From Enterobacter cloacae complex sp. ECNIH7 (GTDB taxonomy: Bacteria > Pseudomonadota > Gammaproteobacteria > Enterobacterales > Enterobacteriaceae): 64,000 nucleotides of DNA. The notes beneath the pieces are model-generated. The model made no database searches, was not told the DNA's origin, and worked only from the letters and a program-made list of their open reading frames with translations. Shown in pieces: positions 52,879 through 62,053 of the stretch. Where the stretch lies: positions 4,774,001 through 4,838,000 of the forward strand of contig NZ_CP017990.1 in assembly GCF_002208095.1 (NCBI RefSeq), read 5' to 3'. Position 1 is the first letter of the stretch, and each line of letters starts with the position of its first letter. The translations under genes and the position numbers were made by a program.

Positions 52879-54560
52879 CCTTTCGCCCCTGCGTGCTGAT
52901 CCCGTGCTACAACCACGGCGCCATGATCGCCCGCGTGCTGTCGCGTCTAGCGCCGTTCGGCCTGCCGTGCCTGGTGGTGGATGACGGCAGCGAAGCGATC
53001 ACCCGTCAGGAGCTCGAACGCCTTGCGGCAGAACAGCCGCAGATGACGCTGGTCCGTCTGGCACAAAACGCCGGGAAAGGTGCCGCGGTCATCAGGGGGC
53101 TGGAGGAGTGCGCGCGCGCGGGCTATACCCACGCCGTGCAGGTGGACGCGGACGGTCAACACGCCATCGAAGATATCCCCAAACTGCTGGCGCTGGCGGA
53201 GCGCCACCCGGACGCGCTGATCTCCGGCCAGCCCATTTACGATGATTCCATTCCACGCTCGCGGCTCTACGGACGCTGGGTAACCCACGTCTGGGTGTGG
53301 ATTGAGACCTTATCCCTGCAGCTTAAAGACAGCATGTGCGGCTTTCGGGTCTACCCGGTCTCGCCCACGCTGCGGCTGGCAGCGCGTGAAACGCTCGGCA
53401 AACGGATGGACTTTGACACCGAAGTGATGGTCCGTCTTTACTGGCAGGGCAACACCAGCATCTTTCTGCCCACCCGCGTCACCTATCCGCAGGACGGGTT
53501 GTCCCACTTCGACGCGTTAAAAGATAACGTGCGGATCTCCCTGATGCATACCCGGCTGTTCTTCGGCATGCTGCCCCGCATGCCCGGCCTGCTTTTCCGT
53601 CGACGCCGCCAGCACTGGGCGCAGCAGGACGAGGTCAAAGGCCTGTGGGGGATGCGCCTGATGCTGCGCGTCTGGAAGCTGATGGGGCGCCGGGCCTTTA
53701 CCGTGCTGTTGTGGCCGGTAATCGGCGTGTACTGGCTTATCGCGCGTCCGGCGCGCCAGGCCTCGCGGCAGTGGATTGGAAGGGTGAAGCAAGAGCTGCG
53801 TCAGCGGAACATGCCCGTTCCCCCGCGGCTCAACAGCTTTTTCCATTTCATGCGCTTCGGCAACGCGATGCTGGATAAAGTCGCCAGCTGGCGCGGTGAG
53901 CTGAAGTTTGATCGCGACGTGGTCTTTGCCCCCGGCGCGAGCGAAACGCTTAATATCGCGGCGCCGCAGGGCAAGCTGCTGCTGGCCTCGCATCTTGGCG
54001 ACGTTGAGGCCTGCCGGGCGCTGGCCCAGCTGGACGGCAGCAAAACTATCACCGCCCTGGTCTTCAGCGAGAACGCCCGGCGCTTTAAGCAAATCATGAG
54101 CGAAATGGCGCCCCAGGCGGGCGTGAATTTGATGTCGGTTACCGATATCGGCCCGGACACCGCGATTGCCATCAAAGAGAAGCTTGAGCGGGGAGAATGG
54201 GTCGCGATTGTGGGCGACCGCATCGCGGTGAATCCGCAGCGTGGCGGCGAGTGGCGCGTGATCTGGAGTCCGTTCATGGGCCAGCCAGCGCCGTTCCCCC
54301 AAGGGCCGTTTATCCTGGCCTCCATCCTGCGCTGCCCGGTGGTGCTGATTTTTGCCCTGCGCCAGCAGGGTAAGCTCGTCCTGCACAGCGAACCGTTTGC
54401 CGACCCGCTGCGCCTGCCGCGCGGTGAACGCCAGCAGGCGCTGCAGGATACCGTCGATCGCTACGCGCAGCGGCTGGAGCATTACGCCCTCATGTCGCCG
54501 CTCGACTGGTTTAATTTTTTCGATTTCTGGCATCTGCCAGAGTCCAGAGAGAAGGAGTAA
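52869..54560 (+). CDS. apeJ: ApeJ, fused glycosyltransferase and LpxL-like acyltransferase
   Basis: A 563-residue fusion. Residues 1-240 form a GT2 glycosyltransferase with IPCYNHG at the start, VVDDGS at 36-41 and the metal-binding VDADG at 92-96. Residues from about 320 resemble the lipid A acyltransferases LpxL/LpxM, with an HX4E motif at H375 (SHLGDVE) and GDRIAVNP downstream. A hydrophobic stretch near 275-292 joins them. The protein could build and acylate the sugar-lipid part of the pigment. I chose MSVTFRPC as the start, inside apeI. Confidence 0.85.
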   Translation: MSVTFRPCVLIPCYNHGAMIARVLSRLAPFGLPCLVVDDGSEAITRQELERLAAEQPQMTLVRLAQNAGKGAAVIRGLEECARAGYTHAVQVDADGQHAIEDIPKLLALAERHPDALISGQPIYDDSIPRSRLYGRWVTHVWVWIETLSLQLKDSMCGFRVYPVSPTLRLAARETLGKRMDFDTEVMVRLYWQGNTSIFLPTRVTYPQDGLSHFDALKDNVRISLMHTRLFFGMLPRMPGLLFRRRRQHWAQQDEVKGLWGMRLMLRVWKLMGRRAFTVLLWPVIGVYWLIARPARQASRQWIGRVKQELRQRNMPVPPRLNSFFHFMRFGNAMLDKVASWRGELKFDRDVVFAPGASETLNIAAPQGKLLLASHLGDVEACRALAQLDGSKTITALVFSENARRFKQIMSEMAPQAGVNLMSVTDIGPDTAIAIKEKLERGEWVAIVGDRIAVNPQRGGEWRVIWSPFMGQPAPFPQGPFILASILRCPVVLIFALRQQGKLVLHSEPFADPLRLPRGERQQALQDTVDRYAQRLEHYALMSPLDWFNFFDFWHLPESREKE

Positions 54561-54563
54561 AGG

Positions 54564-54986
54564 GTGCTGACCGATCCCCGCTTTACGACTGAAGTTGAGA
54601 TCACCGTTCCGTTCCACGACGTCGATATGATGGGCGTGGTCTGGCACGGTAACTATTTCCGCTACTTTGAGATCGCCCGCGAGGCGCTGCTCAATCAGTT
54701 TGACTATGGCTATCGCCAGATGAAGGCCTCCGGCTACGTCTGGCCCGTCGTCGATACCCGGGTGAAATACCGCGATGCGGTGACCTTTGAGCAGCGTATT
54801 CGCGTCCGCGCGCACGTTGAAGAGTATGAAAACCGCCTGCGCATTGCCTATCAAATTTTCGATGCGCAGACCGGCAAACGCACAACCACCGGTTACACCA
54901 TCCAGGTGGCGGTGGAAGAAGCCACCCGCGAAATGTGCTTTGTGAGTCCGGCAATACTGTTTGAACGTATGGGAGTAACGCCATGA
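54564..54986 (+). CDS. apeK: ApeK, 4HBT-type thioesterase
   Basis: A 140-residue hot-dog thioesterase starting at GTG. The active-site signature is HDVDMMGVVWHGNYFRYFE, with D21, H28 and E36. It may release stalled or finished acyl chains from the carrier proteins. It overlaps apeL by four bases (ATGA). Confidence 0.85.
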   Translation: MLTDPRFTTEVEITVPFHDVDMMGVVWHGNYFRYFEIAREALLNQFDYGYRQMKASGYVWPVVDTRVKYRDAVTFEQRIRVRAHVEEYENRLRIAYQIFDAQTGKRTTTGYTIQVAVEEATREMCFVSPAILFERMGVTP

Positions 54987-55588
54987 AATGGTTGCCTTTG
55001 CTGGCGCTGATCGTCAGCCCGCTGGTCAGCGCCGTGACGCTGGATGAACTTCAGCAGCGCTTCACCGGGCAGCCCGTCGTGCGCGCGCACTTCGAACAGG
55101 TTCGCACCATAAAAGATATGCCGCAGCCGCTGCGCTCGCAGGGCGAGATGCTGATCGCCCGCGACAGCGGCCTGCTGTGGGATCAAAAAGCGCCGTTTCC
55201 GATGACGCTCCTGCTGGACGACAAGCGGATGGTTCAGGCCATTAACGGCCAGCCGCCGCAGACCGTCACCGCCGACAATAATCCGCAGATGTTCCAGTTC
55301 AACCATCTTCTGCGGGCCCTGTTCCAGGCCGACCGCAGGGTGCTTGAAGAGAACTTCCGCATCGATTTCAAAGACCTGGGCGCGGGCCGCTGGTCGCTGG
55401 TGCTTACGCCAAAAACGACGCCGCTGGACAAGATTTTCGCCACCCTCGATCTGGGCGGCGCGACCTATCTGGAGACGATTCGCCTCAACGACAAACAGGG
55501 CGACCGTACCGATATCGCCCTTTCACGCCACCAACTGACGCCCGCCAGCCTGACCGATGACGAACGCCAACGCTTTGCCGCACCGTAA
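54983..55588 (+). CDS. apeL: ApeL, LolA-like periplasmic carrier
   Basis: A 201-residue protein with a signal peptide (about 1-17, ending PLVSA) and an outer-membrane lipoprotein carrier LolA-like domain (FEQVRTIKDMPQPLRSQG, then LLWDQKAPFP). In this cluster it may carry the polyene lipid across the periplasm in place of lipoproteins. This is inference. Its 3' end overlaps apeM by 32 bases. Confidence 0.83.
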   Translation: MKWLPLLALIVSPLVSAVTLDELQQRFTGQPVVRAHFEQVRTIKDMPQPLRSQGEMLIARDSGLLWDQKAPFPMTLLLDDKRMVQAINGQPPQTVTADNNPQMFQFNHLLRALFQADRRVLEENFRIDFKDLGAGRWSLVLTPKTTPLDKIFATLDLGGATYLETIRLNDKQGDRTDIALSRHQLTPASLTDDERQRFAAP

Positions 55589-57881
55589 ATCCCTGCGCCC
55601 GGCGCTGCTGTGGGCCACGCTATGCCTGATTCTGCTGGGCGTGCTGCTGTCGCTGCTGCCCGGCGCGCGTCTGAACAGCAGCGTGCTGGCCATGCTGCCG
55701 AAGCAGACGCTGGGGGCGATCCCGCCGGCGCTCAACGACGGGTTTATGCAGCGTCTCGACCGCCAGCTGGTCTGGATGGTCAGCCCCGGCAAAGAGCCCG
55801 ATCCGCGCGTGGCGCAGCAGTGGCTGGCGCTGCTGCAAAGCAGCGATTCGCTCAGCGAGGTCAAAGGCCCAATGGACGCCGCCGGGCAAAAGGCCTGGGG
55901 AGAGTTCTTCTGGCAGCACCGAAATGGCCTGATCGATCCCGCCACCCGCGCCCGCCTGCAAAACGGCGGAGAAGCGCAGGCGCAGTGGATTTTATCTCAG
56001 CTCTATTCGGCCTTTTCCGGCGTCAGCGGCAAAGAGCTGCAAAACGATCCCCTGATGCTGATGCGCGGCTCGCAGCTCGCTCTGGCGCAAAACGGCCAGA
56101 AGCTGCGGCTGATGGACGGCTGGCTGGTCACACAGGATGAGGCGGGAAACTACTGGTATCTGCTGCACGGCGAGCTGGCGGGCTCGTCATTTGATATGCA
56201 GCAGACCCACCGGCTCGTGACGACGCTTAACGCGCTGCAGGAGAGGCTAAAAGCGCGTTTCCCGCAGGCGCAGCTGCTTTCCCGCGGAACCGTGTTCTAC
56301 AGCGATTACGCCAGCCAGCAGGCCAAACGCGACGTCTCGACGCTGGGCATCGCCACCCTGCTTGGCGTGTTCCTGCTCATCGTGGCGGTGTTCCGCTCTC
56401 TGCGCCCGCTGCTGCTGAGCGTGCTCTCCATTGCCATCGGCGCGCTGGCGGGTACGGTGGTGACGCTGCTGCTCTTTGGCGAACTGCACCTGATGACGCT
56501 GGTGATGAGCATGAGCATCATCGGTATTTCAGCCGACTACACGCTCTACTACCTGACCGAACGGATGGTGCACGGCGCGGAGCATTCCCCCTGGCAAAGC
56601 CTGGCGAAAGTGCGCAATGCGCTGCTGCTGGCGCTGCTGACGACCGTCGCCGCCTACCTGATTATGATGCTGGCCCCCTTCCCCGGGATCCGCCAGATGG
56701 CAGTGTTCGCCGCCGTCGGGCTGAGCGCCTCCTGCCTGACGGTGATTTTCTGGCATCCGTGGCTGTGCCGGGGTTTACCGGTGCGCCCGGTTCCGCTGAT
56801 GGTTATCATGCTGCGCTGGCTGGCCGCCTGGCGACGCAATAAAAAACTGTCCGTTGGTTTGCCCGTCGCGCTGGCGCTGCTCTCCGCCGTAGGGATGAGC
56901 ACCCTGAGGGTGGACGACGACATCGCCCAGCTGCAGGCGCTGCCGAAAGATATTCTGGCGCAGGAGAAGGCCATTACCGCCCTGACCGGACAGAGCGTCG
57001 ATCAGAAATGGTTTGTGGTTCATGGCGCCTCGCCTCAGCAAACGCTGGAGCGGCTGGAAGCCTTTACCCCGGCGCTGGCACAGGCGCAGAAAGCCGGAGA
57101 GATCGTCCGCTGGCGTACGCTGCCGCTGAACTCGCTGGTGCGCCAGAAAAGCGATCTGAAGCTGCTGCGCGAGGCTGCTCCTGCGGTAACGAACGTGCTA
57201 AAAAGCGCCGGGCTCAGCGCCGTATCCCCGAACCTCGACGCCATGCCGGTCAGCGTGGACGCGTGGCTTAAAAGCCCGGCCAGCGAAGGCTGGCGTCTGC
57301 TCTGGCTGACCCTGCCCAACGGGGAAAGCGGCGTGCTGGTGCCGGTGGACGGCGCGAAAAACAGCGCTTACCTCGGTGAACTGGCCGCGCGCCATGACGG
57401 CGTCGTCTGGGTCGATCGCAAAGCCAGCTTTGACAGCCTGTTTGCCCTCTACCGCACGCTGCTGACGGGGCTACTGTTTGCCGCGCTGGCGGTGATTGCC
57501 TGCGGGGCGATGCTGCGCCTCGGCTGGCGTAAAGGGCTGATAAGCCTGGTGCCGTCCGTGCTGTCGCTGAGCTGCGGCCTGGCGGTGCTGGCCGCAACGG
57601 GCCACCCGGTGAATCTGTTCTCACTGCTGGCGCTGGTACTGGTGCTCGGCATTGGCATTAACTACACGCTGTTTTTCAGCAACCCGCGCGGTACGCCGCT
57701 GACCTCCATGCTGGCGATTACGCTGGCCATGATGACCACGCTGCTGACGCTGGGCATGCTCGTCTTCAGCGCCACCCAGGCCATCAGCAGCTTTGGTATC
57801 GTGCTGGTAAGCGGTATTTTTACCGCCTTCCTGCTGGCTCCGCTGGCGATGCCGGATAAGAAAGAGAGAAAACGTAAATGA
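55557..57881 (+). CDS. apeM: ApeM, MMPL/RND-family lipid exporter
   Basis: A 774-residue transporter with two halves, each having one N-terminal helix, a periplasmic domain and a helix bundle (five-helix bundles near 260-400 and 640-765). The helix-four motif GISADYTLYYLTERM and its counterpart GIGINYTLFFSNPRG in the second half are typical of MMPL exporters. It likely moves the polyene lipid out of the inner membrane to ApeL. Its stop overlaps apeN by four bases. Confidence 0.87.
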   Translation: MTNANALPHRKSLRPALLWATLCLILLGVLLSLLPGARLNSSVLAMLPKQTLGAIPPALNDGFMQRLDRQLVWMVSPGKEPDPRVAQQWLALLQSSDSLSEVKGPMDAAGQKAWGEFFWQHRNGLIDPATRARLQNGGEAQAQWILSQLYSAFSGVSGKELQNDPLMLMRGSQLALAQNGQKLRLMDGWLVTQDEAGNYWYLLHGELAGSSFDMQQTHRLVTTLNALQERLKARFPQAQLLSRGTVFYSDYASQQAKRDVSTLGIATLLGVFLLIVAVFRSLRPLLLSVLSIAIGALAGTVVTLLLFGELHLMTLVMSMSIIGISADYTLYYLTERMVHGAEHSPWQSLAKVRNALLLALLTTVAAYLIMMLAPFPGIRQMAVFAAVGLSASCLTVIFWHPWLCRGLPVRPVPLMVIMLRWLAAWRRNKKLSVGLPVALALLSAVGMSTLRVDDDIAQLQALPKDILAQEKAITALTGQSVDQKWFVVHGASPQQTLERLEAFTPALAQAQKAGEIVRWRTLPLNSLVRQKSDLKLLREAAPAVTNVLKSAGLSAVSPNLDAMPVSVDAWLKSPASEGWRLLWLTLPNGESGVLVPVDGAKNSAYLGELAARHDGVVWVDRKASFDSLFALYRTLLTGLLFAALAVIACGAMLRLGWRKGLISLVPSVLSLSCGLAVLAATGHPVNLFSLLALVLVLGIGINYTLFFSNPRGTPLTSMLAITLAMMTTLLTLGMLVFSATQAISSFGIVLVSGIFTAFLLAPLAMPDKKERKRK

Positions 57882-58456
57882 ACGCTTTTTATCGCGCCGT
57901 TGCGCTGGCCGCGGCGCTGCTGCTGGCAGGCTGCAGCCATTCGACCGATACCAAAGAGACGCGGCCCCAGGCCTGGCTCCAGCCGGGAACTAAAGTTACG
58001 CTGCCGCCGCCCGGCATCAGCCCGGCGGTAAGCTCCCAGCAGCTGCTGACAGGCAGCTTTAACGGACAAACGCAGTCCCTGCTGGTGATGCTCAACGCGG
58101 ATGCGCATAAGGTGACGCTGGCCGGGCTCTCTTCCGTGGGCATTCGCCTGTTCCTGGCGACGTACGATGAGAGCGGTATTCATACCGAGCAGTCGATCGT
58201 CGTGCCGCAGCTGCCGCCCGCCAGCCAGGTGCTGGCCGACGTGATGCTCAGCCACTGGCCGATTAGCGCCTGGCAGCCACAGTTGCCGAAGGGCTGGACG
58301 TTAACGGACAATGGCGATCGGCGCGAGCTTCGCAACGCCAGCGGCAAGCTGGTGACGGAGATTATCTACCTGCAGCGCAAAGGCAAGCGCGAGCCGATCA
58401 GCATCGAGCAACACGTCTTTAAATACCACATCACCATTCAATATCTGGGTGACTGA
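57878..58456 (+). CDS. apeN: ApeN, DUF3261 lipoprotein
   Basis: A 192-residue lipoprotein with the lipobox LLLAGC (lipidation near C20). The mature domain belongs to DUF3261, a family found almost only in aryl polyene clusters. Together with ApeL and ApeM it resembles a LolA/LolB-like delivery route to the outer membrane, where APE products reside. A LolB-like role is inference from context. Confidence 0.82.
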   Translation: MNAFYRAVALAAALLLAGCSHSTDTKETRPQAWLQPGTKVTLPPPGISPAVSSQQLLTGSFNGQTQSLLVMLNADAHKVTLAGLSSVGIRLFLATYDESGIHTEQSIVVPQLPPASQVLADVMLSHWPISAWQPQLPKGWTLTDNGDRRELRNASGKLVTEIIYLQRKGKREPISIEQHVFKYHITIQYLGD

Positions 58457-58457
58457 G

Positions 58458-59627
58458 ATGATTTATATATCCGCTGTTGGCATGGTCAACGCGCTGGGCA
58501 ACTCGCCTGACGAGATTGCCGCGAACCTGACGGCAGGCGTGGCGCCGGGGATGCACGCCCGGACCGGCTGGCTGCAGGGTTTACCCGAAGCCGTACTGGG
58601 CGGCGTGGAAGGCGAGCTTCCGCCCATCCCGGACGCCTTCTCCGCACACCGCACCCGCAATAACCAGCTGCTGCTGGCCGCGCTGGCGCAGATTCAGCCC
58701 GCCGTTGACGAGGCCATCGCCCGCGTCGGCCGCGACCGCGTGGCCGTGGTGCTGGGGACCAGCACCTCCGGGCTGGATGAGGGCGATGAGCACGTGCGCC
58801 GCATGACCCATGGCGAAGCGAGCACGCGCTGGCAGTATCCGCAGCAGGAGCTTGGCGATCCGTCCCGCTTCCTCGCCAACTGGCTTCAGCTCGAAGGCCC
58901 GGCCTATACGATCTCGACGGCCTGCTCTTCCAGCGCGCGGGCGATGATCGGCGGCAAACGTCTGATTGAAGCCGGGCTGGTGGACATCGCCATCGTCGGC
59001 GGGGCCGATACCCTGAGCCGGATGCCCGTCAACGGCTTTAACAGCCTTGAATCCTTCTCCCCTACGCTCTGCGAGCCGTTTGGTCGCGACCGCCGGGGGA
59101 TCACCATCGGTGAAGCCGCCGCGCTGATGGTATTGAGCCGGGAGCCCGCCGACGTGGCGCTGCTCGGAACGGGCGAATCCAGCGATGCGTACCATATTTC
59201 CGCTCCGCATCCGCAGGGCGAAGGGGCGATAAGGGCTATCGCGCTGGCGCTTAACGAAGCGGGTATGCAGCCGCAGGATATCGGCTACATCAACCTGCAC
59301 GGCACGGCCACGCCGCTCAACGATCAGATTGAATCGCAGGTGGTGCACGATCTCTTCGGGGAAAGCGTGCCGTGCAGCTCAACCAAACACCTTACTGGCC
59401 ATACGCTGGGCGCCGCCGGTATTACCGAAGCGGCCCTGAGCTGGCTGATTCTGACGCGCGATCTGCCGTTGCCGCCGCAGGACTTCGCCCGCTACGCGCC
59501 GGACGACACTCTGGCGCCGTGCGGCCTGCTGCACCAGCGCACCGCTCTGAAAAAACCGGTCATTTTGTCTAACTCGTTCGCGTTTGGCGGCAATAACGCC
59601 AGCATCCTGCTGGGGAGAGCCTCATGA
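58458..59627 (+). CDS. apeO: ApeO, beta-ketoacyl-ACP synthase
   Basis: A ketosynthase of 389 residues with an intact catalytic triad: C156 (STACSSSA), H281 (NLHGTATP) and H315 (LTGHTLGAAG). I chose MIYISAVGMV as the start; a GTG three codons earlier overlaps the apeN stop. Known work on aryl polyenes pairs ApeO with ApeC as a KS-CLF heterodimer responsible for polyene extension. Its stop overlaps apeP in ATGA. Confidence 0.9.
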   Translation: MIYISAVGMVNALGNSPDEIAANLTAGVAPGMHARTGWLQGLPEAVLGGVEGELPPIPDAFSAHRTRNNQLLLAALAQIQPAVDEAIARVGRDRVAVVLGTSTSGLDEGDEHVRRMTHGEASTRWQYPQQELGDPSRFLANWLQLEGPAYTISTACSSSARAMIGGKRLIEAGLVDIAIVGGADTLSRMPVNGFNSLESFSPTLCEPFGRDRRGITIGEAAALMVLSREPADVALLGTGESSDAYHISAPHPQGEGAIRAIALALNEAGMQPQDIGYINLHGTATPLNDQIESQVVHDLFGESVPCSSTKHLTGHTLGAAGITEAALSWLILTRDLPLPPQDFARYAPDDTLAPCGLLHQRTALKKPVILSNSFAFGGNNASILLGRAS

Positions 59628-60097
59628 GCTACTTATCACCCGAAGCCTATTTGCCGCACGAGGCGCCAATGATGCTGCTGGGGTCCGTTGAGAACGTTAC
59701 GGATGACACGGCGGTCTGCCGCGTGGCCGTCAACGGGCAAAGCGTGCTGGCGCCGTTTCTCAATGCCGATGGCGACCTGCCGGGCTGGTACGCGCTCGAG
59801 CTGATGGCGCAGACCGTCGGCGTCTGGTCGGGCTGGCATCGCCAGCAGCAGGGGCAGGAACATATCGCGCTGGGCATGGTGCTCGGCGCGCGCGAGCTGG
59901 TCTGCGCCAGCGGGCATTTCGCCGCAGGCCTGACGCTGGACATCACCGTTAAGCTGCTGATGCAGGACGAACGCTTCGGCAGCTTTGAATGCGCGATTTC
60001 CGCGAATGAAGAGACGCTGGCCACGGGCCGGGTCAACACCTTCCAGCCGAGCGCAGAAGAATTAACATCGCTTTTTAATCAGGAATCTAACGCATGA
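59624..60097 (+). CDS. apeP: ApeP, second hot-dog dehydratase-like subunit
   Basis: A 157-residue FabZ-like protein. LPGWYALELMAQTV aligns with the FabZ helix carrying the catalytic glutamate (E59), but the position where the histidine should be, 14 residues earlier, is F45 in VLAPFLN. It therefore lacks half the usual dyad. It probably needs ApeI, which has a complete dyad, or serves as a structural partner. It overlaps apeO and apeQ by four bases each. Confidence 0.83.
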   Translation: MSYLSPEAYLPHEAPMMLLGSVENVTDDTAVCRVAVNGQSVLAPFLNADGDLPGWYALELMAQTVGVWSGWHRQQQGQEHIALGMVLGARELVCASGHFAAGLTLDITVKLLMQDERFGSFECAISANEETLATGRVNTFQPSAEELTSLFNQESNA

Positions 60098-60825
60098 GTC
60101 GTTCCGTACTGGTCACAGGGGCCAGCAAAGGCATAGGGCGCGCCATTGCCCGCCAGCTCGCCGCCGACGGGTTTACCGTAGGCGTGCATTACCATCGTGA
60201 TGCCGCAGGCGCGCAGGAGACGCTGGACGCCATCACGCAGGCGGGTGGGAACGGTCGTCTACTCGCCTTTGATGTGGGCAACCGCGAACAGTGCCGCGAG
60301 GTGCTGGAGCAGGAGATTGAAGCCCATGGCGCATGGTATGGCGTGGTCAGCAACGCCGGAATTACGCGCGACGGCGCCTTTCCGGCGCTGAGCGAAGACG
60401 ACTGGGACAGCGTGATCCACACCAATCTCGACAGTTTTTATAACGTCATTCACCCCTGCATTATGCCGATGATTGGCACCCGTAAAGGCGGGCGCATTAT
60501 CACCTTATCGTCCGTGTCCGGCGTGATGGGCAACCGCGGACAGGTGAACTACAGCGCGGCCAAAGCGGGCATTATCGGCGCCACCAAAGCGCTGGCGATT
60601 GAGCTGGCAAAACGCAAAATCACCGTCAACTGCATTGCTCCGGGCCTGATTGATACCGGCATGATTGAGATGGAAGAAGCCGCCCTGAAGGAAGCCATGT
60701 CCATCATCCCAATGAAACGTATGGGCCAGGCTGAAGAGGTCGCCGGGCTGGCAAGCTATCTGATGTCGGATATCGCGGGCTATGTTACCCGCCAGGTCAT
60801 TTCCATTAACGGAGGAATGCTATGA
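60094..60825 (+). CDS. apeQ: ApeQ, FabG-like 3-ketoacyl-ACP reductase
   Basis: A 243-residue short-chain reductase. The NADPH-binding motif TGASKGIGRAIA is at 8-19, NAG at 87-89, and the catalytic residues are S140, Y153 and K157 (NYSAAKAG). It reduces the keto group made by the ketosynthases before dehydration. Overlap with apeP and apeR is four bases at each end. Confidence 0.92.
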   Translation: MSRSVLVTGASKGIGRAIARQLAADGFTVGVHYHRDAAGAQETLDAITQAGGNGRLLAFDVGNREQCREVLEQEIEAHGAWYGVVSNAGITRDGAFPALSEDDWDSVIHTNLDSFYNVIHPCIMPMIGTRKGGRIITLSSVSGVMGNRGQVNYSAAKAGIIGATKALAIELAKRKITVNCIAPGLIDTGMIEMEEAALKEAMSIIPMKRMGQAEEVAGLASYLMSDIAGYVTRQVISINGGML

Positions 60826-62051
60826 CGCGTCGCGTGGTGATCACGGGCATGGGCGGCGTGACCGCCTTTGGCGAAAACTGGCATTCCGTGTCCAGCAGGC
60901 TGCTGGCGTATGAAAACGCGGTGCGTAAAATGCCGGAATGGCAGGTGTATGATGGCCTGCACACCCTGCTGGGCGCGCCGATCGACGATTTCTCGCTGCC
61001 GGAACACTACACCCGCAAGCGTATTCGCGCCATGGGCCGCGTGTCGTTGATGTCGACCCGCGCCACCGAGCTGGCGCTGGAGCAGGCGGGGCTGATTGGC
61101 GAAGCGGTGCTCACCAACGGTCAAACCGGTATCGCCTACGGTTCTTCGACAGGCAGCACCGGTCCGGTCAGCGAATTCGCGACCATGCTCACCGAAAAGC
61201 ACACCAATAACATCACCGGGACAACCTACGTCCAGATGATGCCGCACACTACGGCGGTGAATACCGGCCTGTTCTTTGGACTACGCGGCCGCGTCATCCC
61301 GACCTCAAGCGCCTGTACCTCCGGCAGCCAGGCGATTGGCTACGCCTGGGAGGCCATTCGCCACGGGTATCAGACCGTGATGGTCGCGGGGGGCGCGGAA
61401 GAGCTGTGTCCGTCTGAAGCGGCGGTATTTGATACGCTGTTCGCCACCAGCCAGCGCAATGACGCCCCTAAGCACACCCCGTCGCCATTTGATACGCAGC
61501 GCGATGGTCTGGTGATTGGGGAAGGCGCAGGCACCCTGATTCTGGAAGAGCTCGAGCACGCAAAAGCGCGCGGGGCCACGATCTACGGCGAAATCGTGGG
61601 CTTTGCCACTAACTGCGACGCGGCCCATATCACCCAGCCTCAGCGTGAAACCATGCAGATTTGCATGGAGCAGTCGCTGTCCATGGCGGGATTAAGCGCC
61701 CGGGATATGGGGTATATCTCCGCGCACGGTACCGCCACCGATCGCGGCGATATCGCCGAAAGCCTGGCCACCGCCGCTATCTATGGTGACAGCGTGCCGG
61801 TTTCCTCGCTGAAGAGCTATTTTGGCCATACGCTGGGTGCCTGCGGCGCGCTGGAAGCGTGGATGAGCCTGCAGATGATGCGTGAAGGCTGGTTTGCCCC
61901 GACGCTCAATTTAACGCAGCCGGATGAGCAATGCGGTGCTTTAGATTATATTATGGGAGAAGCCCGTCAGATTGACTGCGAGTATCTGCAGAGCAATAAC
62001 TTCGCGTTTGGCGGCATCAACACCTCGATTATCATTAAACGCTGGGCGTAA
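60822..62051 (+). CDS. apeR: ApeR, beta-ketoacyl-ACP synthase
   Basis: A 409-residue FabF-like ketosynthase with the full triad: C165 (SSACTSGSQ), H302 (SAHGTATD) and H336 (SYFGHTLGA). It is distinct from ApeO. In the known system it works alongside ApeO-ApeC, possibly at the first condensation with the aryl starter. Its ATG overlaps the apeQ stop, and acpT starts two bases after its own stop. Confidence 0.9.
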   Translation: MTRRVVITGMGGVTAFGENWHSVSSRLLAYENAVRKMPEWQVYDGLHTLLGAPIDDFSLPEHYTRKRIRAMGRVSLMSTRATELALEQAGLIGEAVLTNGQTGIAYGSSTGSTGPVSEFATMLTEKHTNNITGTTYVQMMPHTTAVNTGLFFGLRGRVIPTSSACTSGSQAIGYAWEAIRHGYQTVMVAGGAEELCPSEAAVFDTLFATSQRNDAPKHTPSPFDTQRDGLVIGEGAGTLILEELEHAKARGATIYGEIVGFATNCDAAHITQPQRETMQICMEQSLSMAGLSARDMGYISAHGTATDRGDIAESLATAAIYGDSVPVSSLKSYFGHTLGACGALEAWMSLQMMREGWFAPTLNLTQPDEQCGALDYIMGEARQIDCEYLQSNNFAFGGINTSIIIKRWA

Positions 62052-62053
62052 CT

